Assembly (NCBI GenBank): GCA_020859845.1
Contig: JAJBVL010000043.1
Coordinates: forward strand, 1 to 62,191
Direction of reading: 5' to 3'
Length of the DNA stretch: 62,191 nucleotides
From: Bacteroidales bacterium
GTDB lineage: Bacteria > Bacteroidota > Bacteroidia > Bacteroidales > Muribaculaceae
The position numbers were made by a program, and so were the translations under genes. Position 1 is the stretch's first letter. Each line of letters begins with the position of its first letter. The notes beneath the pieces are model-generated. The model saw nothing but the letters and a program-made list of their open reading frames with translations. It was not told the DNA's origin and made no database searches. Shown here one piece after another: positions 26,589-34,289 of this stretch.

Positions 26589-27287
26589 ATGATAAAAAGC
26601 GCCCTCGAAAAGGTCATGAGCCATGACTTGTCGGAGATTTGGACTATCCTCTCGCCGGAGGAGAAGCGACAGATTACCGACAACTTTGTCATAATGCATT
26701 TCAAGAAAAATCAGATTATCTATGCCGAGCATGAAGAGCCCGAGAATCTCTGGTGTCTGCTAAAAGGCAAGGTGAAGCTCTATAAGGATGGAGTGGGAGG
26801 GCGTCAGCAGATTCTTAGATTGATACGCCCTGTACAGTATTTCGGCTACAGAGCATACTTTGCGCGCGAGCCTTATGTATCGACGGCTGCCGCTATAGAG
26901 ATTTCCACGTTGGGCACTTTGCCCATGCAGCTCGTCCATGACCTTATAGATGGCAACAGAGCCTTGGCTTGGTTTTTTATACATGAACTAAGCCGCAATC
27001 TGGGAAGTAGCGACACGCGTATTGTCAACCTCACACAGAAACATATCCGCGGACGCTTGGCCGAGGCTCTCATAGTGCTTCGCGACAGCTACGGCTATGA
27101 GGAGGATGGCACCACGCTGCGTATATATATGGGGCGCGAGGACCTGGCCAACCTCTCCAATATGACTACATCCAACGCCATCCGCACCCTTACGGCCTTT
27201 GTCAACGAGAAGATAATCACCGTAGATGGACGCACTATCAAGATTGTCAACGAGACGGCGCTGCGCAAGATATCGCGATTTGGATGA
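26589..27287 (+). CDS. Crp/Fnr family transcription regulator
   Basis: 232 residues. The cyclic-nucleotide-binding-like beta roll occupies about 25-125 (KNQIIYAEHEEPENLWCLLKGKVKLYKDG, then QYFGYRAYFA). A dimer helix follows, and a C-terminal winged helix from about 165, where MGREDLANLSNMTTSNAIRTL is the recognition region. The roll does not keep the Arg and Ser residues that bind cAMP in Crp, and there is no N-terminal cysteine cluster as in Fnr, so its signal is unknown. Divergent from the NhaC antiporter. Confidence 0.9.
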   Translation: MIKSALEKVMSHDLSEIWTILSPEEKRQITDNFVIMHFKKNQIIYAEHEEPENLWCLLKGKVKLYKDGVGGRQQILRLIRPVQYFGYRAYFAREPYVSTAAAIEISTLGTLPMQLVHDLIDGNRALAWFFIHELSRNLGSSDTRIVNLTQKHIRGRLAEALIVLRDSYGYEEDGTTLRIYMGREDLANLSNMTTSNAIRTLTAFVNEKIITVDGRTIKIVNETALRKISRFG

Positions 27288-27340
27288 GGGTCTATGGCCC
27301 TTAGAGGGAATAAAAAGAATAAAGGAAGAAAGAAAAAGAG

Positions 27341-27376
27341 AAGGGGAGCGGCTATCGTCGAGATGCCACTCCCCTT
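27341..27376 (-). terminator. Terminator after the alanine-rich lipoprotein gene
   Basis: AAGGGGAG (27341-27348) pairs with CTCCCCTT (27369-27376). On the minus strand it is followed by CTCTTTTTCTTTC. It may also stop readthrough from the convergent Crp/Fnr gene. Confidence 0.6.
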
Positions 27377-27401
27377 AATAATGTGCATGTCGGGCTAATG
27401 T

Positions 27402-27980
27402 CTACTTCTTGTCGTTGTTGAGCTTATCAAGAGCGCCTTTTGCAGCGTCGGTAGCCTTAGCGGCGGCATCGTTGGCAGCATTGCTGACAGCTGTCGAAGC
27501 CTTGTCGGCAGCGTCCGACACCTTCTCGGCGGCAGCGTTCTTAGCATCGGTCACAGCCTGCGAAGCTGCGTCCTTGGCATTGTCGACAGCGGTGGAGGCT
27601 GCATCCTTTGCTGCATCAGCCTTAGCCTTAATGCTATCGGTGACGGCGTCCTTGAGGCTATCGGCCTTTTCCTTGGCTTCTTCGATGCCGAGAGATGTCT
27701 TTACGGTGTCAAACGTTGTGAGCAGCTCGGGAGCCTTGTCCTTGATGACGGGGGCAATACTGTCGATATAGGCTTGAGCCTCAGCGGTCTTGCCTTGGCT
27801 GATAAGGCCTTCTACATAGGTCTTAGCGTCGTTGACATAGACCTTAAGACTATCGGGGTTGGTGGTAGCCTCAATTTTCTTAGCGATGTCGCGCTCATTG
27901 CGTTCAGCTTTCTCAGCGCTTGAACAACCTACAAACATTAGCGAGCCAATGACTGCCATTGAAAGTAAAATGCGTTTCAT
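27402..27980 (-). CDS. Alanine-rich helical lipoprotein
   Basis: 192 residues. Lipobox LMFVGC gives Cys19. After a helical middle, residues about 105-185 form an 11-residue-type amphipathic repeat built from AAKDAAS, NAKDAAS, DAKNAAA, DAADKAS and NAANDAAAK, as in LEA-like or apolipoprotein-like proteins. Such stretches make long helices or coiled coils and may lie along peptidoglycan or membrane. Not assigned to a named family; it may be a structural spacer or stress protein. Stands alone, with its own terminator. Confidence 0.75.
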   Translation of the reverse strand: MKRILLSMAVIGSLMFVGCSSAEKAERNERDIAKKIEATTNPDSLKVYVNDAKTYVEGLISQGKTAEAQAYIDSIAPVIKDKAPELLTTFDTVKTSLGIEEAKEKADSLKDAVTDSIKAKADAAKDAASTAVDNAKDAASQAVTDAKNAAAEKVSDAADKASTAVSNAANDAAAKATDAAKGALDKLNNDKK

Positions 27981-28099
27981 AAAAGTCCGTGTTAAGTTAG
28001 AATCGATAAACCATTTTTTATTATACTCTGAGTTTATAACATCATAGTGTTTATTTGGTTCATCTCTCTAAAACCTAAAAATGCTAATATCGCTACGCT

Positions 28100-30142
28100 T
28101 TATCTTACCGTGGTCACCATCTGTGAGATAGTGAATGTCTTCTTAAGGCTTCCGGGGGTATAAGCTCCTCCAAGCGAGATACATTCCCATTCGTCGGCGC
28201 CGCTCAGAGTGCCCCCGCTGTAGATCGAATAGGACGCCGAGGCTTGGAAGGATGGCGAGGTGATGAGCATAGCCGCCGAGCCATTAAAGCTCTGGGGCGA
28301 CGTGAAGCTGAGGATAGGCTGCTGATTGCTATCGGTGATGGTCAGCGGGGTGCCTTTGGTGACTGAGGTGGAGTAGGCCACCACGCGCTGCGTAGTGACA
28401 CTGCTGGTCACCGATGAGTTGGCGCCTCCTATGGCCACCATTGTGCCGCCAGTGATCTTGAAGGTGTTGTTGTCGCAGTCGATGCCTCCTTCGGGCGAAG
28501 TGGTGCCCACGGCAATGATGAGGCCTCCGTTGATGGTCATCGTGCCATTGGAGTCGATCGCATCGTTGCCAGTGGCATAAGCGTAGATTTTCCCTCCGTT
28601 GATGACAATAGCCGAGGCTGCGTTGATGGCGTCGTCGTAGGTCTTTATCCTTATCTCTCCGCCGTTGATGGTGAGGGTCGACTTGCTTTCCAGTCCTTCA
28701 CCTCCGTCTTGCGAAGCGCTGAGTGTAAAATCTCCATTATTGACCGTCAGATTGCCTACACCCTTTATCACCTTGGGGTTGGCATAATCTGTGTCGGAGC
28801 CTCCACCGCCAGGACCCCATCCAGGCCAGTTGCCTCCGCCACCGCCCCAAGAGGAATTGCTGACTTGAAGCTGGCCGCCCGTAGTGGAAGCTGTGATGGT
28901 GGGCCCTGTGGTGTTGTCGCCAAATGTAGCGTCAGTGTCCACTTTTATACACTTCCCAGCGCTGCCCGTAGATTTAAGGGTAAAGGTGCCTGCCGTCATC
29001 GTCAGATTGCCGTCGACGGTGATGCATGTAGCGGAGTAGGAATCATAATCCCCGTTGGCGTCTTGGTACACGTCGCCGCTTCCTGTGGTGGTGATGTCTA
29101 CAGTGCCTCCAGTCCAGGTGGCATCGCCATCCACTGAGATGCCTTTGCCGGCCTTTCCGCTATGAGTGGCTTGGATGTATCCTCCGCTCATCTCAAAATC
29201 TTGTGCCTTAATGAGGGTGCAATACGATGGGTCGTTGTCAACCACCACGGCGTTGCCGCTGAGTGTGCCATAGATCTCGCCTCCAGTCATTGTCATGGTA
29301 GCCTTGGTCTTGATGCCCTTCGACTGGTCAGTGTCAATCAAGAGGCGGAGCACACCTCCGCTCATGGTCATGCCATCATTGGTCTGCACCCCGTTGGCAT
29401 CGGCCACCACTCCATTGATGGTGATTTCGCCCGAGGTGATTTCCACCGTCTTGTCGCTTGCCAAGGCATGCTTCTTGTTGCCTTTTATGGTCAAGGATCC
29501 ATCGCCAGTAAACACCAATTTGCCCTCGGAGAAGAATGTCCCTTTCTCGTCCTCGTCTTCGGGAGTGTCGTAGACCGAGCTGTCGGTAAGAGATGATGAG
29601 CCAATCAGACTGACTGTAGCTTTCTTCTTGCTTTGGATATTGATAGCCGCGCTCTCGGTGGAGGTAAGGGTGAGATTGTCGAGCACGAGGGTAAAGGGGG
29701 AGTCGGAGTAAATCTTGACGGCGCCATCGGTGGAGGTGCCCCTCAGACAATATGTAATCTCTTCTTCGCTGGTGGATGTAATAATCACTTTTGACCCGTC
29801 GCGCTCCACCTCTACTCCCTCAAAAGCATAGGGATTGGAGATGATGTGGAGGTCGTCGTCGCGAAAAGTGATGGCCACTTGACTCTCCAGATAGCCTGGC
29901 TGGCAGTTGATAAGCTTGCTACGCTCAAAGTCGAGACGCTCTCCGTTGGTGGCCACCACCTTTATGGTCTGTTGAGGTATGATGCTGTCAAAGAGCGTCA
30001 AGGGCAGAGCCAGAGAGGTGACCGTGTCGGGTGAGCCATCGTTGAAGTTAAACCAGAAGCAATCATAGTCTTGGCTGCTGACGTGGGACGCCATTGTCAA
30101 CCCCACCGCTATAGATATTGAGAACGAAAGGAGATATCGCAT
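28100..30142 (-). CDS. Secreted DUF4353 (carbohydrate-binding-domain) protein
   Basis: 680 residues with a signal peptide (LLSFSISIAVGLTMASHVSSQ). Most of the chain is a right-handed beta-helix built from short repeats such as LTINGGEI, IVINGGKI, MTINGGLI, MTMSGGVL and MTMTGGEI, the pattern of DUF4353 proteins that are annotated as carbohydrate-binding. A Gly/Trp-rich loop lies near residue 430. The N-terminal 100 residues are a separate beta domain. It starts eight bases after the stop of the small protein with a probable T9SS sorting domain, so the two form an operon. It carries no sorting domain itself. Confidence 0.8.
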   Translation of the reverse strand: MRYLLSFSISIAVGLTMASHVSSQDYDCFWFNFNDGSPDTVTSLALPLTLFDSIIPQQTIKVVATNGERLDFERSKLINCQPGYLESQVAITFRDDDLHIISNPYAFEGVEVERDGSKVIITSTSEEEITYCLRGTSTDGAVKIYSDSPFTLVLDNLTLTSTESAAINIQSKKKATVSLIGSSSLTDSSVYDTPEDEDEKGTFFSEGKLVFTGDGSLTIKGNKKHALASDKTVEITSGEITINGVVADANGVQTNDGMTMSGGVLRLLIDTDQSKGIKTKATMTMTGGEIYGTLSGNAVVVDNDPSYCTLIKAQDFEMSGGYIQATHSGKAGKGISVDGDATWTGGTVDITTTGSGDVYQDANGDYDSYSATCITVDGNLTMTAGTFTLKSTGSAGKCIKVDTDATFGDNTTGPTITASTTGGQLQVSNSSWGGGGGNWPGWGPGGGGSDTDYANPKVIKGVGNLTVNNGDFTLSASQDGGEGLESKSTLTINGGEIRIKTYDDAINAASAIVINGGKIYAYATGNDAIDSNGTMTINGGLIIAVGTTSPEGGIDCDNNTFKITGGTMVAIGGANSSVTSSVTTQRVVAYSTSVTKGTPLTITDSNQQPILSFTSPQSFNGSAAMLITSPSFQASASYSIYSGGTLSGADEWECISLGGAYTPGSLKKTFTISQMVTTVR

Positions 30143-30150
30143 ATCAGTGA

Positions 30151-30588
30151 TTATTTCTTAGTGACTTTTACTGTTATAGGCCCACTCTTGATGAGGTAGG
30201 TGCCCTTTGTGAGTTTTGCCATTGAGAGGGTGTTGGTGGTAGTGGATAGGCGTTTTGCCCCCTTGAGATCATATATAGTGATGCCGGTGTAGGGGCTGGT
30301 GATGTCGTTGCCACGTATGTAGAGCGTGGTAGGGTTGGCCGTGACGTTGGGTATGGCGTCAGCGTCACTTTCGGTGAAGGATTTCATTTCGTTTTCCGAA
30401 AAAGTATATGTGGCATCAGCGGTGATCACCAACACTGTACCATCGTTGGGAAAGATCATATCCTTGATTTGGCGGATATCTACGTAATAGACGTTGTCGG
30501 TTGTGGTAATCTTGAGCTTAAAGGCCTCGGCATTCTGACAGAGGCTCGCCATCATCACCAGGACAAAAAGTCGGATCAGGGGTTTCAT
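30151..30588 (-). CDS. Small secreted protein with T9SS-type C-terminal sorting domain
   Basis: 145 residues from the ATG at 30588, which opens a clean signal peptide (LIRLFVLVMMASLCQNAEA). The C-terminal 50 residues have the shape of a type A T9SS sorting domain: ITIYDLKGAKRL, then LSMAKLTKGTYLIK, ending ITVKVTKK. Such domains are recognised by the T9SS and usually removed on secretion. The body in front (LKITTTDNVYYVDIRQIKDMIF) is a short beta region of unknown role. Upstream partner of the DUF4353 gene. The window also encodes PorT-N and a PorE-like protein, which would export it. Confidence 0.72.
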   Translation of the reverse strand: MKPLIRLFVLVMMASLCQNAEAFKLKITTTDNVYYVDIRQIKDMIFPNDGTVLVITADATYTFSENEMKSFTESDADAIPNVTANPTTLYIRGNDITSPYTGITIYDLKGAKRLSTTTNTLSMAKLTKGTYLIKSGPITVKVTKK

Positions 30589-30708
30589 AATGGATGCTTT
30601 TGGGGATGATATAGTTAGGGGAATGTCATAATTATGACGCAAAAATACTCAAAAAGAACGTTTTTTCGTAATTTTGTCTTCTGAAATCTAATAAGAAAGA
30701 ATAGAAAT

Positions 30709-31825
30709 ATGATTACACAAGAACAATTAAAAGAGACTTTAGAACGCAAGCTGGCGTTGAGGAGGTATCTTTGACGTCGACAACAAGAAGATACAAGTAG
30801 AAGAAGAAGAGCTCCGCACCCACGTGCCCGACTTTTGGGAACACCCCAAGGAAGCGCAGGCTCAGATGAAGAAGATAAAGGACCTCCAAGCGTGGATCGA
30901 TGGCTACAAAGAGGTAGAGGATGCTGTCGATGAACTCTCCTTGGCTTGGGACTACGTCAAGGAAGGGGAGCTCGACGAGGCAGAGCTCGACGCCATCTAT
31001 GCCGACGCCATCGACAAGATAGAGCGTCTGGAGCTTCGCAATATGCTTCGCCGCGAAGAAGACAAGATGGGCGTGGTGCTCAAAATCAACTCAGGAGCTG
31101 GTGGCACCGAGAGCCAGGACTGGGCCTCGATGTTGATGCGTATGTATCTACGCTGGTGTGAGAAGCACGGGTATAAGACGTCGATTGCCAACCTTCTCGA
31201 TGGCGACGAGGCTGGCATCAAGTCGTGTACCATCAACGTCGAAGGCGACTTTGCCTATGGATACCTAAAGAGCGAAAACGGTGTGCATCGCTTGGTGCGT
31301 GTATCCCCTTATAATGCTCAGGGCAAGCGTATGACGTCCTTTGCCTCTGTGTTTGTCACGCCCTTGGTTGATGACACTATCGAGGTGAAGGTCGATCCTG
31401 CCCTCCTATCGTGGGATACTTTCCGTAGCGGAGGTGCAGGCGGACAGAACGTCAACAAGGTTGAGTCGGGTGTGCGTCTGCGCTATCAGTTTACCGATCC
31501 ATATACCGGGGAGAAGGAGGAGATCCTCATCGAAAACACTGAGACTCGCGACCAGCCCAAGAATAAAGAGAACGCCATGCGTCAGCTGCGCTCCATTCTC
31601 TACGACAAGGAGCTTCAGCATCGTATGGCTGAGCAAGCCAAGATTGAAGCAGGTAAGATGAAGATAGAATGGGGCTCGCAGATACGCAGCTACGTCTTTG
31701 ACGATCGTCGCGTAAAAGACCATCGCACAGGCTTCCAGACCTCCGATGTTGGCGGTGTGATGGATGGCGACATCGACGGCTTTATCAAGGCTTTCCTTAT
31801 GGAGTTTGCCGCCACTACCGAATAG
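30709..31825 (+). CDS. prfB: Peptide chain release factor 2, with programmed +1 frameshift
   Basis: The first 21 codons end at an in-frame TGA (30772-30774). Skipping T30772 continues the long frame to give 371 residues, so the coding sequence joins 30709-30771 to 30773-31825. RF2 recognises UGA and UAA stop codons. The peptide-release motif GGQ is in SGGAGGQNVNKVESG (about residue 242). The codon-recognition tripeptide, SPF in E. coli, reads SPY here (VRVSPYNAQGKR). A -7 box TAATTTTG lies at 30669-30676. It is followed 17 bases later by a small TPR gene. No other odd feature. Confidence 0.97.
30759..30775 (+). promoter_or_regulatory. RF2 autoregulatory frameshift site
   Basis: AGGAGG (a Shine-Dalgarno-like sequence) is followed by TAT CTT TGA C. 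This is the standard RF2 frameshift signal: when RF2 is scarce, the ribosome pauses at TGA and slips +1 on CTT. The internal SD stands out because genes of this phylum rarely use SD sequences for initiation. Confidence 0.95.
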
Positions 31826-31842
31826 CCTACCCCCTCTTCATT

Positions 31843-32112
31843 ATGACACTCAACGAGATACAAGGCCTGATAGACAACGGTCGGCTGCAGGAAGCAGTCG
31901 ACCGTCTGGTGGCCTTCACCCGCGAGAATGCTCGCTCGGATGAAGCTTGGTTTATGTTAGGAAAGGTCTATTGGAGGCTTGGTCAGCGTAGCAAGGCCAC
32001 TACCTGCTATGCCACGGCTGCGGAAATCTGTCCTGACAGCCCAGCAGCCTTGGCGCTCCAGCAAGCGCGTGATATAGAGGATTTTTTCAATCCCGATATC
32101 TTCAACCCTTGA
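31843..32112 (+). CDS. Small TPR protein
   Basis: 89 residues containing two tetratricopeptide units: residues about 2-35 (IQGLIDNGRLQEAVDRLVAFTRENA) and 36-70 (DEAWFMLGKVYWRLGQRSKATTCYATAAEICPDSP). No signal peptide, so it should be a cytoplasmic protein-binding adaptor. It follows prfB by 17 bases and probably shares its transcript. Partner unknown. Confidence 0.8.
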   Translation: MTLNEIQGLIDNGRLQEAVDRLVAFTRENARSDEAWFMLGKVYWRLGQRSKATTCYATAAEICPDSPAALALQQARDIEDFFNPDIFNP

Positions 32113-32120
32113 CCTCGGGC

Positions 32121-32372
32121 TTAGAAGAGGCTAAGCTGCACTCCGCGAGGCTGAGGCTTCGCAGCCAAGAGCAATGCTTGCTCTGATAGCCAGCCTTGTG
32201 TGTGGTTGCGAAGACTCAAAACCACCAGCCCTGCCATATCTTGAAGCTTGTAGCGTAGAAATTTTACCACGTCGGCCATCGACGACATTCCGCTCAATGT
32301 CAGTTGAGCCACTGCCTTACCACGAAGCTTCACCGTGGCAAAGAGAATGTCAGTAGTCTTTATAGCTGTCAT
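32121..32372 (-). CDS. Small protein ending in a sliding-clamp-binding motif
   Basis: 83 residues, no family I can name. The last five residues are QLSLF, which equals the consensus beta-clamp-binding pentapeptide QL[SD]LF found in polymerases, MutS, MutL and Hda-type proteins. The body has one strand-turn-strand unit (FATVKLRGKAVAQLTLSG), a helix (MADVVKFLRYKLQD) and a second strand (GLVVLSLRN). A -7 box TAACTTTG lies on the minus strand at 32422-32415, 42 bases before the ATG. A clamp-linked role is inference from the tail alone; the rest supports only a small folded cytoplasmic protein. Confidence 0.65.
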   Translation of the reverse strand: MTAIKTTDILFATVKLRGKAVAQLTLSGMSSMADVVKFLRYKLQDMAGLVVLSLRNHTQGWLSEQALLLAAKPQPRGVQLSLF

Positions 32373-32493
32373 AGTTAGAGAGATATTTTTTGTTGTTAGT
32401 GAATAATCACGCTACAAAGTTACTATCCTCTATGGGCAAGAATCCTGCACACGTAGCCTAAACGTTGTTAATTTTTGGCTCATCAAAAAAAAT

Positions 32494-32531
32494 GCCAGCG
32501 GCTCATCCTTTCATAAGGGTGAGCCGCTGGC
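32494..32531 (-). terminator. Strong terminator after trxB
   Basis: A 17-base-pair stem with one G-T pair (32494-32510 with 32515-32531) and a four-base loop. On the minus strand it is followed by nine T. It lies about 30 bases past the trxB stop. Confidence 0.9.
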
Positions 32532-32562
32532 ATATTTTAGTTAAGACTGATGGGGAGAATTC

Positions 32563-33507
32563 TTATTCCAGCTCTGTCAGGTATTTCTCGGCATCGAGAG
32601 CGGCTTTGCATCCGCTACCCGCGGCGGTGATGGCTTGGCGATAGCGATGATCGGCCACGTCGCCAGCGGCAAACACTCCGGCTACGTTGGTCAGAGTGGT
32701 GTCGGGTTGGGTCTTGATGTAGCCAGCCTCGTCAAGGTCAATATATGGGCGAAATACCTCGGTGTTTGGCTGATGGCCAATAGCCAAGAAGAAGCCATCG
32801 ATAGGCAGGTCGTAGTGGCGTTCTTGTGGCAGTCCACGATATTCCACTAGCCGAGCTCCTTCAAGGAAGTCTTCGCCGTAGAGGCCCTCGGTATTGGTGT
32901 TGAAGAGCACGTGGATATTGTCTTTCTCTGCCACTCGGCGTTGCATCACCTTCGAGGCTCTCAGATAGTCCTTGCGCACTATCAAGTAGACCTCCGAGGC
33001 CAGATTGGAGAGGTAGAGGGCTTCTTCGCAGGCGGTGTCGCCTCCACCCACCACAGCCACCTTCTTCTTGCGATAGAAGAAGCCATCACATGTGGCGCAG
33101 GCCGACACTCCCATCCCTTTGTACTTTTCTTCGTCGGGCAATCCAAGATACTTAGCCGTAGCGCCGGTGGCTATAATCACGGTGTCGGCAAGCAGCTTGG
33201 AGCCATCCGATATGGTCACTTCCAGAGGATGGCGCGAGAAGTCGACAGCGGTGATGATGCCCGTACGCAGGTCGGCGCCAAAGCGCTTGGCCTGTTGGCG
33301 TAGGTCCTCCATCAGGGCAGTGCCAGTAATCCCTTGTGGATAGCCAGGGAAATTTTCTACTTCGGTAGTAGTGGTCAGCTGTCCGCCAGGCTGAAGGCCC
33401 TCGTAAAGTATAGGGTTAAGGTTGGCGCGCGATGCGTAGATGGCTGCTGTATATCCAGCAGGCCCGGAGCCTATGATAAGGCAACGAGTGGTGTTAGTAT
33501 CTGACAT
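32563..33507 (-). CDS. trxB: Thioredoxin reductase
   Basis: 314 residues. It reduces thioredoxin with NADPH. The FAD-binding loop GSGPAGYTAAIYASRA is at 13-28. The redox-active pair is in SACATCDGFFYR (Cys137 and Cys140). The NADPH loop VGGGDTACEEALYLS follows, and the C-terminal FAD block is GVFAAGDVADHRYRQ. Normal length and complete active site. Probably transcribed alone. Confidence 0.97.
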   Translation of the reverse strand: MSDTNTTRCLIIGSGPAGYTAAIYASRANLNPILYEGLQPGGQLTTTTEVENFPGYPQGITGTALMEDLRQQAKRFGADLRTGIITAVDFSRHPLEVTISDGSKLLADTVIIATGATAKYLGLPDEEKYKGMGVSACATCDGFFYRKKKVAVVGGGDTACEEALYLSNLASEVYLIVRKDYLRASKVMQRRVAEKDNIHVLFNTNTEGLYGEDFLEGARLVEYRGLPQERHYDLPIDGFFLAIGHQPNTEVFRPYIDLDEAGYIKTQPDTTLTNVAGVFAAGDVADHRYRQAITAAGSGCKAALDAEKYLTELE

Positions 33508-33550
33508 ATACTTGTTTGGGTTTTTTTCTGGTTATACAAAGTGAATACGT

Positions 33551-34192
33551 CTAATCTCTAAGGTCGACAATCTCCACCCCAGGGTATTTCGCCTTGTCAA
33601 ACTTAAAAGTGCTATCCGGCAGGGCGCCTCCGTAGGTGAAGGAGGTGATGGAGACATTGATCTGGCGCCCATCCACGAGCTTCAACACTATCGACTTGGG
33701 CTGGAGCGTCGATGCGTCGAGAGTGAGGGTGGCATTGCCAATGGGGTCGTCAGATTGGCGCGATTTTAGGGCTATCTTGTAAGTGCCAGCAGCCGAGGCC
33801 TCCTTAGAGGCAATAAACCGCTTTTGAAAACGGTTAAGGAGGGACAATGGGTTGACCTCCTCCAGTTCATTGTCGGTGGGGGTGGAGATGTCTACCTCGC
33901 TCGATGCGGGCAGATAGGCCCATTGTGTCTTGCCGTCATACCACACTGTCAACTGGGGCTGATAGATATGAAACTTATCTCCAGCCAATGTCAACGAGCC
34001 GCTCGTAGTGGCCCCATCTTGATTGACCAGAAAAGAAGCCGTGATTGACTTTGCTGTGCTTATCTTATTGGCTGCTTTAGCCAGAATATCGCTGGCCGAG
34101 TCGGCACACCAGGCTTTTGGAGTCATGAAGAGAAGCGACAGCAGCAGGGGTAGCAGTCGGCAAAGGCGCGAGTTGGGGTGGAGTGATGTCAT
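33551..34192 (-). CDS. lolA: LolA-like outer-membrane lipoprotein carrier
   Basis: 213 residues with a signal peptide (RLLPLLLSLLFMTPKAWCA). The mature part follows the LolA fold: AANKISTAKSITASFLVNQDG, GTFSLTLAGDKF-like LTLAGDKFHIYQP, LTVWYDGKTQWAYLP, then a PLSLL hinge and the C-terminal ISSFTY/PDSTFKFDKAKYPGVEIVDLRD. LolA carries lipoproteins across the periplasm, matching the many lipoproteins encoded here. It begins 98 bases after ftsK, with five tandem 14-base repeats between them. Confidence 0.85.
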   Translation of the reverse strand: MTSLHPNSRLCRLLPLLLSLLFMTPKAWCADSASDILAKAANKISTAKSITASFLVNQDGATTSGSLTLAGDKFHIYQPQLTVWYDGKTQWAYLPASSEVDISTPTDNELEEVNPLSLLNRFQKRFIASKEASAAGTYKIALKSRQSDDPIGNATLTLDASTLQPKSIVLKLVDGRQINVSITSFTYGGALPDSTFKFDKAKYPGVEIVDLRD

Positions 34193-34208
34193 ATCTGGGA
34201 GATTTATC

Positions 34209-34278
34209 TTAAAGATATCAACTTAAAGATATCAACTTAAAGATATCAACTTAAAGATATCAACTTAAAGATATCAAC
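34209..34278. repeat. Five tandem 14-bp repeats upstream of lolA
   Basis: The unit TTAAAGATATCAAC is repeated five times without change. It starts 16 bases upstream of the lolA start codon and ends 11 bases before the ftsK stop. Read toward lolA each unit contains TATCTTTA, close to the -7 consensus TAnnTTTG. A change in copy number by slippage would alter the lolA leader or promoter spacing. Confidence 0.9.
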
Positions 34279-34289
34279 AAGGAGCAGCC

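Noticed and set aside
30709-30774. prfB as a pseudogene with an early stop
   Set aside because: The TGA sits in the exact programmed RF2 frameshift context and the +1 frame is complete.
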